From Pseudodesulfovibrio tunisiensis (GTDB taxonomy: Bacteria; Desulfobacterota; Desulfovibrionia; Desulfovibrionales; Desulfovibrionaceae): a stretch of DNA of 64,000 nt. The notes beneath the pieces were generated by a model. That model was not told the DNA's origin, did not search any database, and saw only the letters and a list, made by a program, of their open reading frames with translations. Positions 39,897 through 49,687 of the stretch are shown here, one piece after another (position 1 is the stretch's first letter; every line of letters begins with the position of its first letter). The stretch spans positions 2,455,501 through 2,519,500 of the forward strand of contig NZ_CP094380.1 of NCBI RefSeq assembly GCF_022809775.1. The letters run 5' to 3'. Made by a program: the position numbers and the translations under genes.

Positions 39897-41045
39897 ATGA
39901 CCACCCGATGTGACGTACTTGTTGCCGGTTGCGGTCCGGCCGGTTGCGCCGCGGCAACCGCGCTGGCCAGAGCCGGACGATCCGTGGTGATGCTGGACCG
40001 TGCGCAACTGCCCCGCCCCAAGCTCTGCGGCGGGCTGCTGACATGGAAATCCATGCAGTTGCTCGAAGCCACGTTCGGCCTGACCGCCGAACAGCTCATC
40101 CGCAGAAACGTGATCAACCATGTTTCGGAACGCTACTCCATTCATGCCGGGCACAAGGTGCTCAGTGCCGGGCCACTGCCGTTTCCCTTTCATTTCGTGA
40201 ACCGCCGCGATTTCGACCACACGCTGCTCCAATGCGCGATTCATGCCGGGGCCAAGGTCCTGCCCGGGGAGCGGGTCGTGGAATGCGATGCGCACAGCGG
40301 GGTTGTCCGAACCGCGCAGGGCCGTACGTTTCAGGCCGGCCACATCGTGGGAGCGGACGGGGTGAACAGCGTGGTGCGCAAAAGTCTGCAACTGCCACGC
40401 AAGCAAAGGAACCATTGGCACAGGTTCATGGCCGCCGCCATCGAGATTTCCCTGCCCCTGCAGGCGTTTCCCAGACCCGTGGCTCATCCTGAATTGCATG
40501 TTGGATTTCTTGATGCCGGGTACGGCTGGGTCTTTCCCAACAGGGACAGAGTGGTTGTGGGCATTTGCGGGCTGAATTGGAAGAAATGCAATTTTGCCGG
40601 GCTGTTCAGAAAATATCTTGATTTTCTCAAGATAGAGGGGGTGCAGGACCTGGCCCTGCATGGACATCCTCTGCCCTACGGCAATTTCCTGTATCAGCCT
40701 GCGCGGGCAAAGGTGCTGCTGGCCGGAGACGCGGCCGGGCTGGTGGAACCCATGCTGGGCGAGGGCATCTTCTTTGCCATGTGTTCGGGCTGGTATGCAG
40801 GCAGGGCCATTGCCCGGGCTGCGGATTCCGGGGCCGGGGCCGCCTATGTGCGCCGCTTCCACCATTCGCTGCTGCCCGAGCTGGAATATGCCGGGCGTCT
40901 GCGCTGGCTGCTGTTCAAGACCATGAAGCGCATGGGACCGGGCTCTCTCGGACTGTTCGTGAACACGTCCACGACCAGACTGGCCGAAATGGTGCACGGC
41001 ATTCGGTCGTACGCATGGTTGCGGCGCAAGAAATGGGATTTCTGA
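39897..41045 (+). CDS. Geranylgeranyl reductase-like FAD-dependent oxidoreductase
   Basis: Flavoprotein of 382 residues. The N-terminal Rossmann motif is VLVAGCGPAGCAAATALARAG with the FAD-ribose acidic residue in VVMLDRA. Then come LPRPKLCGGLL, typical of the geranylgeranyl reductase group, the GADGVNSVVRKSL second FAD contact and the GDAAGLVEPMLGEGIFFAM motif near residue 280. Relatives reduce isoprenoid double bonds in lipids or quinones; the substrate here is unknown. I chose ATG 39897, seven bases after AGGA. It converges on fetB. Confidence 0.85.
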   Translation: MTTRCDVLVAGCGPAGCAAATALARAGRSVVMLDRAQLPRPKLCGGLLTWKSMQLLEATFGLTAEQLIRRNVINHVSERYSIHAGHKVLSAGPLPFPFHFVNRRDFDHTLLQCAIHAGAKVLPGERVVECDAHSGVVRTAQGRTFQAGHIVGADGVNSVVRKSLQLPRKQRNHWHRFMAAAIEISLPLQAFPRPVAHPELHVGFLDAGYGWVFPNRDRVVVGICGLNWKKCNFAGLFRKYLDFLKIEGVQDLALHGHPLPYGNFLYQPARAKVLLAGDAAGLVEPMLGEGIFFAMCSGWYAGRAIARAADSGAGAAYVRRFHHSLLPELEYAGRLRWLLFKTMKRMGPGSLGLFVNTSTTRLAEMVHGIRSYAWLRRKKWDF

Positions 41046-41052
41046 TCGTTTT

Positions 41053-41832
41053 CTAGCGGATGACCGGGGCCTGCCCCGGGGTGAAGCAGCGTTTCCGGAC
41101 CAGAGCTGTGGTGATGAGCACGCCGAGACAGGTGGAGGCCACGAGCATGAGCATGACCACGATCTGGTAGCGGATGGCAATGAGCGGGTCCGTGCCCGAG
41201 AGAATCTGACCGGTCATCATGCCGGGCAGGAACACCAGCCCCACGCCCATCAGGGAATTCACGGACGGAATCATGCCCGCCCTGATTGCGGAACGCAGGA
41301 TGTCCCGGCTTGCCTCGCGCACGTCCGCGCCCAGCACGAGGCGCATTTCCACTTCGCCGCGTCGGGCCTTGAGGTCGGACAGAAGCCGTTCCAGTGAAAT
41401 GGCAATGGCGGTCATGGAATTGCCCACGATCATGCCTGCCAGCGGAATGAAGTACTGCGGGTTCCACCACGGTTTCGCGCCCACGATCACGCCCACCACG
41501 AGATAGGAGACAAGGGAATAGGTCAGGAACATGGATACGAACACGGGCAGGGCGAACGGCACGCGTTTTTCCGTGACCCTGCCCCGAATGATCTGCGCGG
41601 CTGCCGCCACCATGACCAGAAACACGCCCAGAGTCAGGCTGCTCATGCGCAGGGCGAACACGAATTTCAGCACGTATCCCATGATGAACAGCTGGGCATA
41701 GCAGCGCACCGTGCCGATCAGCAGATCCCTGCCCAGCCCCAGCCCGTGGGCAATGGAAGCGCCAGCCGCCACCAGCACGAAAACCAGACACAATCCCAGT
41801 TGCAGCGGCCCGATCTCGATGATTCCGGTCAT
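41053..41832 (-). CDS. fetB: ABC transporter permease, FetB-like (UPF0014)
   Basis: Integral membrane subunit of 259 residues with about seven hydrophobic segments. The central GMIVGNSMTAIAISLERL and SVNSLMGVGLVFLPGMMTGQILSGTDP motifs are diagnostic of the UPF0014/FetB family. E. coli FetAB exports iron and protects against peroxide stress, and the same role is likely here. It overlaps fetA by 4 bp, so the two are co-translated. Confidence 0.9.
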   Translation of the reverse strand: MTGIIEIGPLQLGLCLVFVLVAAGASIAHGLGLGRDLLIGTVRCYAQLFIMGYVLKFVFALRMSSLTLGVFLVMVAAAAQIIRGRVTEKRVPFALPVFVSMFLTYSLVSYLVVGVIVGAKPWWNPQYFIPLAGMIVGNSMTAIAISLERLLSDLKARRGEVEMRLVLGADVREASRDILRSAIRAGMIPSVNSLMGVGLVFLPGMMTGQILSGTDPLIAIRYQIVVMLMLVASTCLGVLITTALVRKRCFTPGQAPVIR

Positions 41833-42476
41833 GCGGTCACCCTGCCGTTTTCCAGATGCAGCACCATGGAGGTTCCGGGCGGGGCTGCCTCGGAATGGGA
41901 GATCATGACAATGGTCTTGCCGCGTTCATGAAGCTGTTGCGCCATGTCCAGCACCACGTCGGCACTGCGCGCGTCCAGAGCGGACGTGGGTTCGTCCATG
42001 AGCAGGATTTCGGGATGCAGGAGCAGGCTGCGGATCAGGCACACGCGCTGGGCCTGTCCCACGGACAGCTCCCGTGCGTTGCGGTCCGGCGGCATGTCCA
42101 GAAGGAATCCGGCCAGTTGCTCGGCCAGTTCCGCATCGGTGGGCGGTACAAGCCCGGCATTGGCCCGAAAGGAGAAGGGGAGCAGCAGATTGTCGCGCAC
42201 CGAGCCGTCCACCAGAGTCGGAGTCTGCTGCACATAGGCGACCCTGCGCCGCAGATCGGCAGGGGCCATGTCCCGCACGTCCGTGCCGTGGAAGCGCACA
42301 ATGCCGGAGAGCGGTTCCTCCAGACGGCAGAACAGCCGCAGCAGGGTGGACTTTCCGGCCCCGGACGGACCGCGCACCAGTGCGTACGCGCCTTCCGGGA
42401 TGTCCAGCTCGGCCTTCCGCAACACCTCCGGGCCGCCCGGATACGCAAAGGTCACGCTGGACAGGGAAAGGATCAT
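41829..42476 (-). CDS. fetA: ABC transporter ATPase, FetA-like
   Basis: ATP-binding subunit of 215 residues: Walker A GPSGAGKST (about residues 38-46), Q-loop VAYVQQTPTL, signature ELSVGQAQR (LSVGQ in place of LSGGQ), Walker B ILLMDEPTSAL and the switch His in ISHSE. All catalytic elements are present. The ATG at 42476 overlaps the upstream TPR gene by 4 bp. It pairs with the FetB permease. Confidence 0.9.
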   Translation of the reverse strand: MILSLSSVTFAYPGGPEVLRKAELDIPEGAYALVRGPSGAGKSTLLRLFCRLEEPLSGIVRFHGTDVRDMAPADLRRRVAYVQQTPTLVDGSVRDNLLLPFSFRANAGLVPPTDAELAEQLAGFLLDMPPDRNARELSVGQAQRVCLIRSLLLHPEILLMDEPTSALDARSADVVLDMAQQLHERGKTIVMISHSEAAPPGTSMVLHLENGRVTA

Positions 42477-43291
42477 TGCTCCTCGGCCTGCTTGTCGAGA
42501 TAGGCCAGAAACTGCTGGGCCTCCTCGAAATTCGGATTCATTTCCAGAGCCTTGGCCAGATGTTCGCGGCACAGGGCCATTTCACCCTTTTCATAATAGG
42601 CCCGGGCCACGTTGTAGTGCAGGTTCTCGTCGTTTTCCACCAGCTCCAGTGCGCGGGCATAGTAGTCCACGGCCTGATCAAGGAGTCTGGACTTGCGCAG
42701 GTTTATGCCGAATTCGTTGAACAGATGCTTGTGGTCCGGGGCAAATGCCGCGTCCAGAGAGACCACGCGCTGGAAGATGTCGTTGGCCTTGGTGGTGTCG
42801 CCCCGCTCCATGTAGGTCAGGCCGAGCCCGAAGTTGGCGCGCACGTTTTCCTCGTCCACGTTCAGGGCGGACTCGTATTCGAACTGGGCGCTGTACAGCG
42901 CGCCCTGCTCGCGCTGTTCCTCGGCGCGTTTCAGGGTCGCATCCAGCTCCTTGAGCTTGGGAAAGACCTCCTTCTGGTAGAACTCCAGCTCCGGGCTGAA
43001 CTTTTCCAGAAAATCGCCGAGCGGCACCTCGTCCTTGGGACCGGACGGGATGTTGTTCTTGTTCAGGGGCTGGACCAGAATCGTGCGGCCCTTTTCCGGG
43101 TCGGTCGGACCTTCCTCGGCAAACCAGTAGGTCTTGAGGATGGTCTTGCGGACCGTGGTTCCGGTCCCGATCTTGTCCACGGACTGGGTGGAAAACACGC
43201 CGGAAATCCTGTCCCGCTTCACGTCCGCGGGGATTTCCGCGGCCGGTATGGCCTCGTCCGGGGCAACCTTGTTCTTCTCTGTATCAGACAC
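42473..43291 (-). CDS. Tetratricopeptide repeat protein
   Basis: Cytoplasmic protein of about 272 residues with a charged, low-complexity N-terminal third and at least three TPR-type helical pairs (about residues 125-265: ALYSAQFEYESALNVD, ANFGLGLTYMERGDTTKA, LHYNVARAYYEKGEMALCREHLAKALEMNP). It probably scaffolds protein contacts; the function is unknown. I prefer the GTG at 43291 (MSDTEKNK) because GAGGA is five bases upstream. An ATG at 43315 is the alternative. It overlaps fetA by 4 bp. Confidence 0.8.
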   Translation of the reverse strand: MSDTEKNKVAPDEAIPAAEIPADVKRDRISGVFSTQSVDKIGTGTTVRKTILKTYWFAEEGPTDPEKGRTILVQPLNKNNIPSGPKDEVPLGDFLEKFSPELEFYQKEVFPKLKELDATLKRAEEQREQGALYSAQFEYESALNVDEENVRANFGLGLTYMERGDTTKANDIFQRVVSLDAAFAPDHKHLFNEFGINLRKSRLLDQAVDYYARALELVENDENLHYNVARAYYEKGEMALCREHLAKALEMNPNFEEAQQFLAYLDKQAEEQ

Positions 43292-43589
43292 CGCTGTCCT
43301 CGCGTTGATTTTCATGTTCCGGGCCGGTTCAAAATTACACTGCGCCAGTACGGAACGCAACCGCGTCCCGTGGAAATCCCGGGCCATGCATATCATCGAC
43401 TTTTGTCCGGCTTTGCGGTAACTGGGTCGATTCCCGGCGGAACGAGCCTTGCGCAGACTGCCGACGCTGGCCGTTCGGGCGTTGCCGCCTTTTTGCCGGC
43501 CCGTCCTGCTGCTCGCCGCCGTTTACATACAATTTCCGAATTACTTACTCGAAACCGCCTTTGCGCGGGTCGGAAAGGAGACTGAGGAC

Positions 43590-44150
43590 ATGGAGAGGAA
43601 GATCGGTAAACGCATCCGGAATTACCGTGAAAAACAGGAACTGAGCATCAGGGATCTCTCTGGCAGAACCGGACTGAAGGAAGAATTTCTCACAGCGGTC
43701 GAGGAAAACGAAAACTATCCGTCCCTTGGGCCGCTGCTCAAGATAGCCCGCGCACTGGGTGTGCGTCTGGGCACTTTTCTGGACGATCAAGTGAGCCGCG
43801 ATCCCCTGATCGTGCGGCTGGATGAACGAGATCAAGAAATGACCATGCATGCCGGCGGAACGGCCGGCTTCAAATATCACTCTCTGGGGCGCGGCAAGAC
43901 CGACCGCCACATGGAACCGTTTTTCATTGAAGTACTGCCTGAGACCCGAGACGACACCACGCTGAGCTCCCATGAGGGCGAGGAGTTCATTCTGGTCCAG
44001 TCCGGCAGGGTGGCCGTGATCTACGGCAAGGAAGAGTCCGTGCTCGAAGCGGGCGATTCGGTCTACTACAACTCCGTGGTGCCGCACAACGTGCGCTGCG
44101 TGGGCGATGAAAAGGCCGAAATCTACGCTGTCCTGTATTTTCCGGAATAG
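43590..44150 (+). CDS. XRE-family regulator with C-terminal cupin (first copy)
   Basis: Transcriptional regulator of 186 residues: an N-terminal helix-turn-helix (about residues 4-60, LSIRDLSGRTGLKEEFLTAVEE) and a C-terminal cupin_2 beta-barrel (about 100-180, HEGEEFILVQSGRVAVIYGKEESVLEAGDSVYYNSVVPHNV) that would bind a small ligand. It lies 10 bp upstream of an acyl-CoA ligase gene, so it likely senses an acyl compound and controls that gene. The ATG at 43590 has AAAGGAG upstream. A paralogue starts at 46016. Confidence 0.88.
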   Translation: MERKIGKRIRNYREKQELSIRDLSGRTGLKEEFLTAVEENENYPSLGPLLKIARALGVRLGTFLDDQVSRDPLIVRLDERDQEMTMHAGGTAGFKYHSLGRGKTDRHMEPFFIEVLPETRDDTTLSSHEGEEFILVQSGRVAVIYGKEESVLEAGDSVYYNSVVPHNVRCVGDEKAEIYAVLYFPE

Positions 44151-44160
44151 GGGGGACGGC

Positions 44161-45808
44161 ATGACTCGACCCGAAGTACGCGACATCACTCTCGGCCAGC
44201 TGCTGGACGAGACCGTGGAAAAGCACGGTGACAACGAGGCCGTGGTCTTTGTGGACCGCGACTACCGCCTGACCTATCGCGAGTTCGCCAATCAGGTGGA
44301 CGACATGGCCAAGGGGCTCATGGCGCTGGGCGTGAAAAAGGGCGAAAAGGTGGCTGTCTGGGCCAACAACGTGCCCTACTGGATCACGCTCCAGTTCGCC
44401 ACGGCCAAGATCGGCGCCATCCTGCTCACCGTGAACACCCATTACCGGACTCACGAGCTGGAATTTCTGCTCCGGAATTCCGAGGCCGAAAACCTGTTCA
44501 TCATCGGCAGGTACCGGGATCACGACTACCTGAGCACCACCTACGAGCTGATTCCGGAACTGCGTCAGCAGGAACGCGGACATCTGCACACGGAAAGGTT
44601 TCCGCACCTCAAGCGCGTGTTCTATCTCGGCCCGGACAAGCACCGGGGCATGTATTCCGTGCCCGAACTCATGGCGCTTTCCGCCATGGTCACGGACGAG
44701 GAATATCAGGCGCGGCAGGACGAGCTGGACCCGAACGACGTGGTGAACATGCAGTACACGTCCGCGGACCACGGGCTTTCCCAAGGGCGTGCAGCTCACG
44801 CATCGGGGCATCGGCAACAACGGCTACTGGATCGGAAAGAACCAGAACTTCGGTCCCACGGACCGGCTCTGCCTGACCGTGCCCCTGTTCCACTGCTTCG
44901 GCTGCGTGCTCGGCGTGCTGGCCTGCGTGAACCACGGGGTGACCATGGTGGTGCTGGAGGATTTCGACCCGCTGCAGGTCATGATCTCCATCGAGCAGGA
45001 AAAGTGCACGGCGGTGTACGGCGTGCCCACCATGTTCATCGCGGTCCTGCAACACAAGGTCTTCGAAAAGTTCGATTTCTCATCCCTGCGCACCGGCATC
45101 ATGGCCGGATCGCCCTGTCCCGTGGAAGTCATGAAGAAGGTCATGGACCGCATGAACATGCGCGAAATCACCATCTGCTACGGCCTGACCGAGTCCAGCC
45201 CGGTCATGACCCAGACCGTGATCGGCGATTCCCTGAAGCACATGACCGAATCCGTGGGCGCGGCCATGCCTGCCGTGGAAGTGCGCGTGGCAGACCCGGA
45301 AACCGGCGAGGAATGCCCGCACGGCGTGCAGGGCGAGGTCTGCTGCCGGGGCTACAACGTGATGAAGGGGTACTACAACAACCCCAAGGCCACGGCAGAA
45401 GCCATCGACCGGGACGGCTGGCTCCATTCCGGCGATCTGGGCGTGATGGACGATGACGGCTATCTCTCGATCACGGGCCGGCTCAAGGACATGATCATCC
45501 GCGGCGGCGAGAACATCTATCCCCGGGAGATCGAGGAATTCCTGTACACCATGGAAGGCGTGAGCGACATCCAGGTGGCGGGCGTGCCGTCCGGCAGGCT
45601 CGGCGAGGAAGTGGGCGCGTTCATCATCCTCAAGGAGGACGCGGACCTGCATCCCGAGGACATCAAGGACTACTGCCGCGGCAGGATCGCGCGCTACAAG
45701 ATTCCCAAGTACGTTGCCTTCGTGGAGGAATTCCCCATGACGGCAAGCGGAAAAATCCAGAAATACAAATTGCGCGAACTGGGTGGCGAACTCTTCCCGG
45801 ACGCGTAG
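44161..45808 (+). pseudogene. Acyl-CoA synthetase, frameshifted in the AMP-binding motif
   Basis: AMP-forming ligase of the ANL superfamily that would activate a carboxylic acid to its CoA thioester, about 549 residues if repaired. The first frame runs from MTRPEVRDITLGQLLDETVEKHG to NMQYTS. The second resumes at about [18 protein letters not shown] and continues through [40 protein letters not shown] and the C-terminal Lys in [12 protein letters not shown]. The break is in the SGTTG phosphate-binding motif: TCC-GCGG-ACC-ACG at 44761-44773 instead of an expected TCC-GGC-ACC-ACG. The lesion creates a perfect palindrome (44760-44769). It is either a true pseudogene or a sequence error. Confidence 0.88.
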
Positions 45809-45831
45809 TTTTCACCACGAATATTCGCGAA

Positions 45832-45880
45832 CAAGCCGGGGGAACGGGCGAATTGGGTCCGTTTCCCCGGCTTTTTCGGA
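45832..45880 (+). terminator. Terminator after the first acyl-CoA ligase
   Basis: AAGCCGGGG-GAACGG ... CCGTTTCCCCGGCTT followed by TTTCGG; stem of about 14 bp with a T-run. Confidence 0.75.
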
Positions 45881-46015
45881 TTCAGGTCCGAAAAAAACCG
45901 TACTCGCGGGATTTGCATCCCGTACGGATCGCGATTACCAGAGGTTGAAGCGGAGCTGCGGCTTCGAATCCTTTCACAACTTCCCAATCGGGCGAAAGCC
46001 CGCAAGGAGCAGGCA

Positions 46016-46564
46016 ATGGAGCAGTACAAGGACATTGCTCCGAGGCTGGCGGGGATTCGGGATGACATCGGGTGGACGGTCGAGGAAATGGCCGATCTGC
46101 TCGGGCGCACCCCGGAAGAGGTCACCCGGTTCGAGTCCGGCACCGAGGAAATACCCGTGGGGTATCTTCTGGACGTGTCCCGGCTCTGCCGCGTGGACCT
46201 GACCACGCTCATCTCGGGCAAGGAACCCCATCTCAAATCCTATGCGCTGGTGCGCAAGGGCGAAGGGTTCTCCGTGGACCGACGCAAGGACTACGACTAC
46301 AAGAGTCTGGGCTACAAGTTCGTGGGCCGGGAAATGGAGCCGTTCCTGATCCGCGTTCCGGCCAAGGAACGCGACACCATGACCGACACCAGCCACCGGG
46401 GACAGGAGTTCATCTACATCCTCGAAGGCCGTCTCGAAATGCGCATGGGCGAAGAATATCTTGAGCTGGAGCCCGGCGATTCCATCTACTTCAACTCGGA
46501 GACGCCCCACGCCCTGCGTGGCATGGGCGGCAACGAAGCCGTGTTTCTCGACGTGATTCTTTAG
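46016..46564 (+). CDS. XRE-family regulator with C-terminal cupin (second copy)
   Basis: Paralogue of the 43590 gene: 182 residues, an N-terminal helix-turn-helix (about residues 8-62, WTVEEMADLLGRTPEEVTRFESG) and a C-terminal cupin (about 100-180, HRGQEFIYILEGRLEMRMGEEYLELEPGDSIYFNSETPHAL). It lies 92 bp upstream of the second acyl-CoA ligase. Similar size, domain order and neighbour suggest both modules arose from one ancestral regulator-ligase pair, although the two ligases are not close to each other. Confidence 0.88.
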   Translation: MEQYKDIAPRLAGIRDDIGWTVEEMADLLGRTPEEVTRFESGTEEIPVGYLLDVSRLCRVDLTTLISGKEPHLKSYALVRKGEGFSVDRRKDYDYKSLGYKFVGREMEPFLIRVPAKERDTMTDTSHRGQEFIYILEGRLEMRMGEEYLELEPGDSIYFNSETPHALRGMGGNEAVFLDVIL

Positions 46565-46656
46565 GGCTGACCTGAAACAAAGGTCCGCCCGTTCCAAACC
46601 CCCTGTTTGGCGAAGAGATCAAGGTTAACCCTGAAGAATCACGGAGATACAGCAAC

Positions 46657-48294
46657 ATGCAAATCAAGAAACATTTCAACGACTACAAGGAATTTCGCGA
46701 GCAGTACGTTCTGGACTGCCCGGAAAACTTCAATTTCGCCTTTGACGTTCTGGACCACAAGGACCCGGCCGAGCTGGCCCTGATCCACGTGGACGACAAG
46801 GGCAACCGCCGGGAATTCGATTTCGGATTTTTTCAGCAGACCTCGCGCAAGCTGGCCAATGCGCTCAAGGCCAAAGGCGTGAAAAAGGGCGACCGGGTCA
46901 TGTTCATCCTGTTCCGCAGGGTGGAGTACTGGACCGTGATGCTCGCCCTGCACCGCATCGGCGCGATCCCCATTCCGTCCCCGTCCCTGCTCACGTCCAA
47001 GGACATCCGCCAGCGCGTGAACTACGCCAACGTCAGCCTGTTCATCTGCGAGGACTCCGTGGCCGAACGCGTGGACAAGGTGCGCGCGGACTGCCCCAAT
47101 CTGCGCCTGTGCGTGCAGATGGGCGATTCCGAGCCGCACGAGGGCTGGGAGGACTACGAGACCCTGCTTCAGGGCGGCGATCCCGAATATCCGCGCCCGG
47201 ACGACGCGCCCGGCGGCGACGACCCCATGGTCATCTTCTTTTCCTCGGGCACCACGGGGCTGGCCAAGATGGTGCTGCACGACTACGGCTACGCGTTCTC
47301 CCACTACACCACGGGCGTGATGTGGCACGATCTGAAGCCCGGCGACATCCACCTGACCGTGTCGGACACGGGCTGGGGCAAGTCGGTCTGGGGCAAGTTC
47401 TACGGCCAGTGGATGGCCGGAGCCGTGATTTTCGTCTGGGATTTCCGGGGCAAGTTCCACCCGGAACAGCTGCTTCAGGTCATGGCCGACAACAGGCTGA
47501 CCACGTTCTGCGCTCCGCCGACCATCTACCGGTTCCTTGTGCGCGAGGATCTGTCCAAATACGACCTGTCCTCCCTGCGCCACTGCACCACGGCCGGCGA
47601 GCTGCTCAACCATTCCGTGTTCGATGCATGGAAGGAGGCGCTGGGCCTGTCCATCTACGAGGGCTACGGCCAGACCGAAACCACGTTGCAGGTGGCGACC
47701 TTCAAGTTCATGAAGCCCAAGCCCGGGTCCATTGGCAAGCCCGTGCCCGGCTGGGACATCGCCCTGCTGGATCGGGAAGGCAACAAGGTGCCTCTCGGCG
47801 AGGAAGGCGAAATCTGCATCCGCATCGACAAGCCCGTGCTGGGCCTGTTCGACGGCTACATGGACGAGCCGGAAAAGACCGCGTCCGTCAAGTTCGACGG
47901 CTGGTATCACACCGGCGACAAGGCATGGGCCGACGAGGACGGCTACCTCTGGTTCATGGGCCGCACCGACGACGTGATCAAGAGCTCGGGCTACCGCATC
48001 GGCCCCTTCGAGGTCGAATCCGCGATCATCACCCACGAGGCCGTGGTGGAGGCCGCCGTGACCGGCGTGCCCGACCCGGTGCGCGGCATGGCGGTCAAGG
48101 CCACCATTGTCCTTGCCCCGGGCTACGAGCCGTCCGAGGAACTGACCAAATCCATTCAGGCGCAGGTCCGCAGCGTGACCGCGCCCTACAAGTACCCTCG
48201 CATCGTGGAGTATGTGGACGAGCTGCCCAAGACCATCTCCGGCAAGATCAAGCGTGCGGAAATCCGCGCCAACGACATGAAGAAATACAAGTAG
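46657..48294 (+). CDS. Acyl-CoA synthetase (AMP-forming)
   Basis: Intact ANL-superfamily ligase of 545 residues, closer in pattern to medium-chain or acetyl-CoA-synthetase-like enzymes than to the ligase at 44161. Motifs are MVIFFSSGTTGLAKM (phosphate-binding, about residue 190), SIYEGYGQTETT (about 335), DGWYHTGDKAWADEDGYLWFMGRTDDVIKSSGYRIGPFEVE (about 410-450) and the C-terminal catalytic Lys in TISGKIKRAE. The carboxylate substrate is unknown. A terminator follows. Confidence 0.92.
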   Translation: MQIKKHFNDYKEFREQYVLDCPENFNFAFDVLDHKDPAELALIHVDDKGNRREFDFGFFQQTSRKLANALKAKGVKKGDRVMFILFRRVEYWTVMLALHRIGAIPIPSPSLLTSKDIRQRVNYANVSLFICEDSVAERVDKVRADCPNLRLCVQMGDSEPHEGWEDYETLLQGGDPEYPRPDDAPGGDDPMVIFFSSGTTGLAKMVLHDYGYAFSHYTTGVMWHDLKPGDIHLTVSDTGWGKSVWGKFYGQWMAGAVIFVWDFRGKFHPEQLLQVMADNRLTTFCAPPTIYRFLVREDLSKYDLSSLRHCTTAGELLNHSVFDAWKEALGLSIYEGYGQTETTLQVATFKFMKPKPGSIGKPVPGWDIALLDREGNKVPLGEEGEICIRIDKPVLGLFDGYMDEPEKTASVKFDGWYHTGDKAWADEDGYLWFMGRTDDVIKSSGYRIGPFEVESAIITHEAVVEAAVTGVPDPVRGMAVKATIVLAPGYEPSEELTKSIQAQVRSVTAPYKYPRIVEYVDELPKTISGKIKRAEIRANDMKKYK

Positions 48295-48314
48295 TCGTTC
48301 GGCGGCGATCATTG

Positions 48315-48358
48315 AAGACAAAAAACGGCCCTTCCGCATGGAAGGGCCGTTTTTTTGT
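48315..48358 (+). terminator. Terminator after the second acyl-CoA ligase
   Basis: ACAAAAAACGGCCCTTCC-gcat-GGAAGGGCCGTTTTTTTGT: a 12-bp GC-rich stem plus paired A and T runs, able to work in both directions. The repeat array begins just after it. Confidence 0.9.
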
Positions 48359-48978
48359 CTGGGGCTGTGCCAGCTTGGCGGGCTGTGCCGGGCGAAACAA
48401 TTCGCCGTCAACTGCGCACCAGCTTGTTCAGGGAAGGTTTCGCCCTTCCCTTGCAGGATGGCACGGCGAATACGGCGCGGCTACGCGCCCTGAAGAGATA
48501 GGGGTGCACCAGCTTGGCGGGCTGTGCCGGGCGAAGCAATTCGCCGTCAACTGCGCGCCAGCTTTTTGAGGGAAGATTTCGCCCTTCCCGGGCGAATTAC
48601 TTTTATTCCAAGGCGGATAAAAGTAATCAAAAGCCGCCTTTTGGGACCGCCACAGCCGTGCGCGTTTCCTACTTGATCAAGGCTGTTCTGCCGTGCGTCC
48701 GCCGCAGGAACGGATGCCTTAATCAAAGGGAAACGGTGAAAGGTTGGTTGGGCCGGGGGAGCTTGGTAGGGGTGAGGCGATCTCTCACGCCCGGAACAGT
48801 ATTCCCTACTTAGACCGGATTTCGGCTCGCGAGGGCTTGGAACCAGTTGAAGCGACCGAAGCCGGGGCGATGCGGTTTCCGCAGGAAACGTCGCAATCGC
48901 CCGGCGGGAGGCCGCTACTGGTTCCTGCCCGAGGGAGGCGGGAGCACAGTGCGTAGAGGCTTTTTTTCGTTTATTTTT

Positions 48979-49687
48979 GGGGCTGTACCAGATAACTAGC
49001 CCATATGCTTCTTAACCCACTGTCTCAACTGTTTAAGTTGGCTTCGCGGATTGCTGTTGTTAAAACGCCACTCGCATTCCTTCAAAAAGAGATGGAAATG
49101 CTTGGTCGGAATGCCGTTGAATTTTCTCATGTGACGCTTGGCCTGGTTCCAAAAGTTCTCAATCCCATTGATGTGATTCTGGCTGTCGGCGAACAGCTTG
49201 GAATGGTTGATCCTGAAGTGCTTGAACTCGGACACATCAAGGACATTGTAGCCGTACCAGCAATCTGAGTAAACGACGCTGTCGGGCTGAATCTTCTCTT
49301 GGATAATCGGCATCAACGTTTTGCCCTTGGCGTCGGGAATCACCTGTGTGTATACCTTCCCGCCTCTTTTAAGAATTCCGAACACCGGCACTTTCCCTGC
49401 GGCCCCACGACCACGTTTGCCCTTTCGTCTGCCGCCGAAATAGCTTTCATCAACTTCAAATTCGCCGAAAGCCATTCCTTCGCTGGACTCTTCTTCGGCT
49501 ATAATTTCACGAAGCCGGTGAAAATAGTACGCAGCCGTTTTGAAGTTCACACCGACCAGATCAGCGGCACATCGTGCTGTTGTCCCAGCTACAAAATGCT
49601 CAATCAAACGGAGCTGCTTCTTGCGATCTAAACGGCTCTTTCGCATTGCCATACCGATACCCCAACGGAGTTATCTGGTACAGCCCC
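48979..49687. mobile_element. Complete IS1595-family insertion sequence
   Basis: A 709-bp element with perfect 19-bp terminal inverted repeats (GGGGCTGTACCAGATAACT at 48979-48997, its complement at 49669-49687). It is flanked by an exact 8-bp target duplication TTATTTTT (48971-48978 and 49688-49695). Eight-base duplications and GGGGCTG ends fit the IS1595 family (IS1016-like group). It is inserted in the T-rich junction of the tandem array and interrupts no gene. Perfect ends imply recent movement. Confidence 0.95.
48996..49652 (-). CDS. IS1595-family transposase
   Basis: DDE transposase of 218 residues. It has an N-terminal zinc-ribbon/HTH-like region (about residues 10-50, here reading CAADLVGVNFKTAAYYFHRLREI), then the catalytic core with the first Asp in EFEVDESYFGGRRKGKRGRG (about 66), the second in VVYSDCWYGYN (about 130) and the final acidic residue in HINGIENFWNQAKRHMRKFNGI, the typical ISXO2/IS1016 end. 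The frame is intact, so the element may be active. The stop codon overlaps the terminal repeat. Confidence 0.95.
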   Translation of the reverse strand: MAMRKSRLDRKKQLRLIEHFVAGTTARCAADLVGVNFKTAAYYFHRLREIIAEEESSEGMAFGEFEVDESYFGGRRKGKRGRGAAGKVPVFGILKRGGKVYTQVIPDAKGKTLMPIIQEKIQPDSVVYSDCWYGYNVLDVSEFKHFRINHSKLFADSQNHINGIENFWNQAKRHMRKFNGIPTKHFHLFLKECEWRFNNSNPRSQLKQLRQWVKKHMG

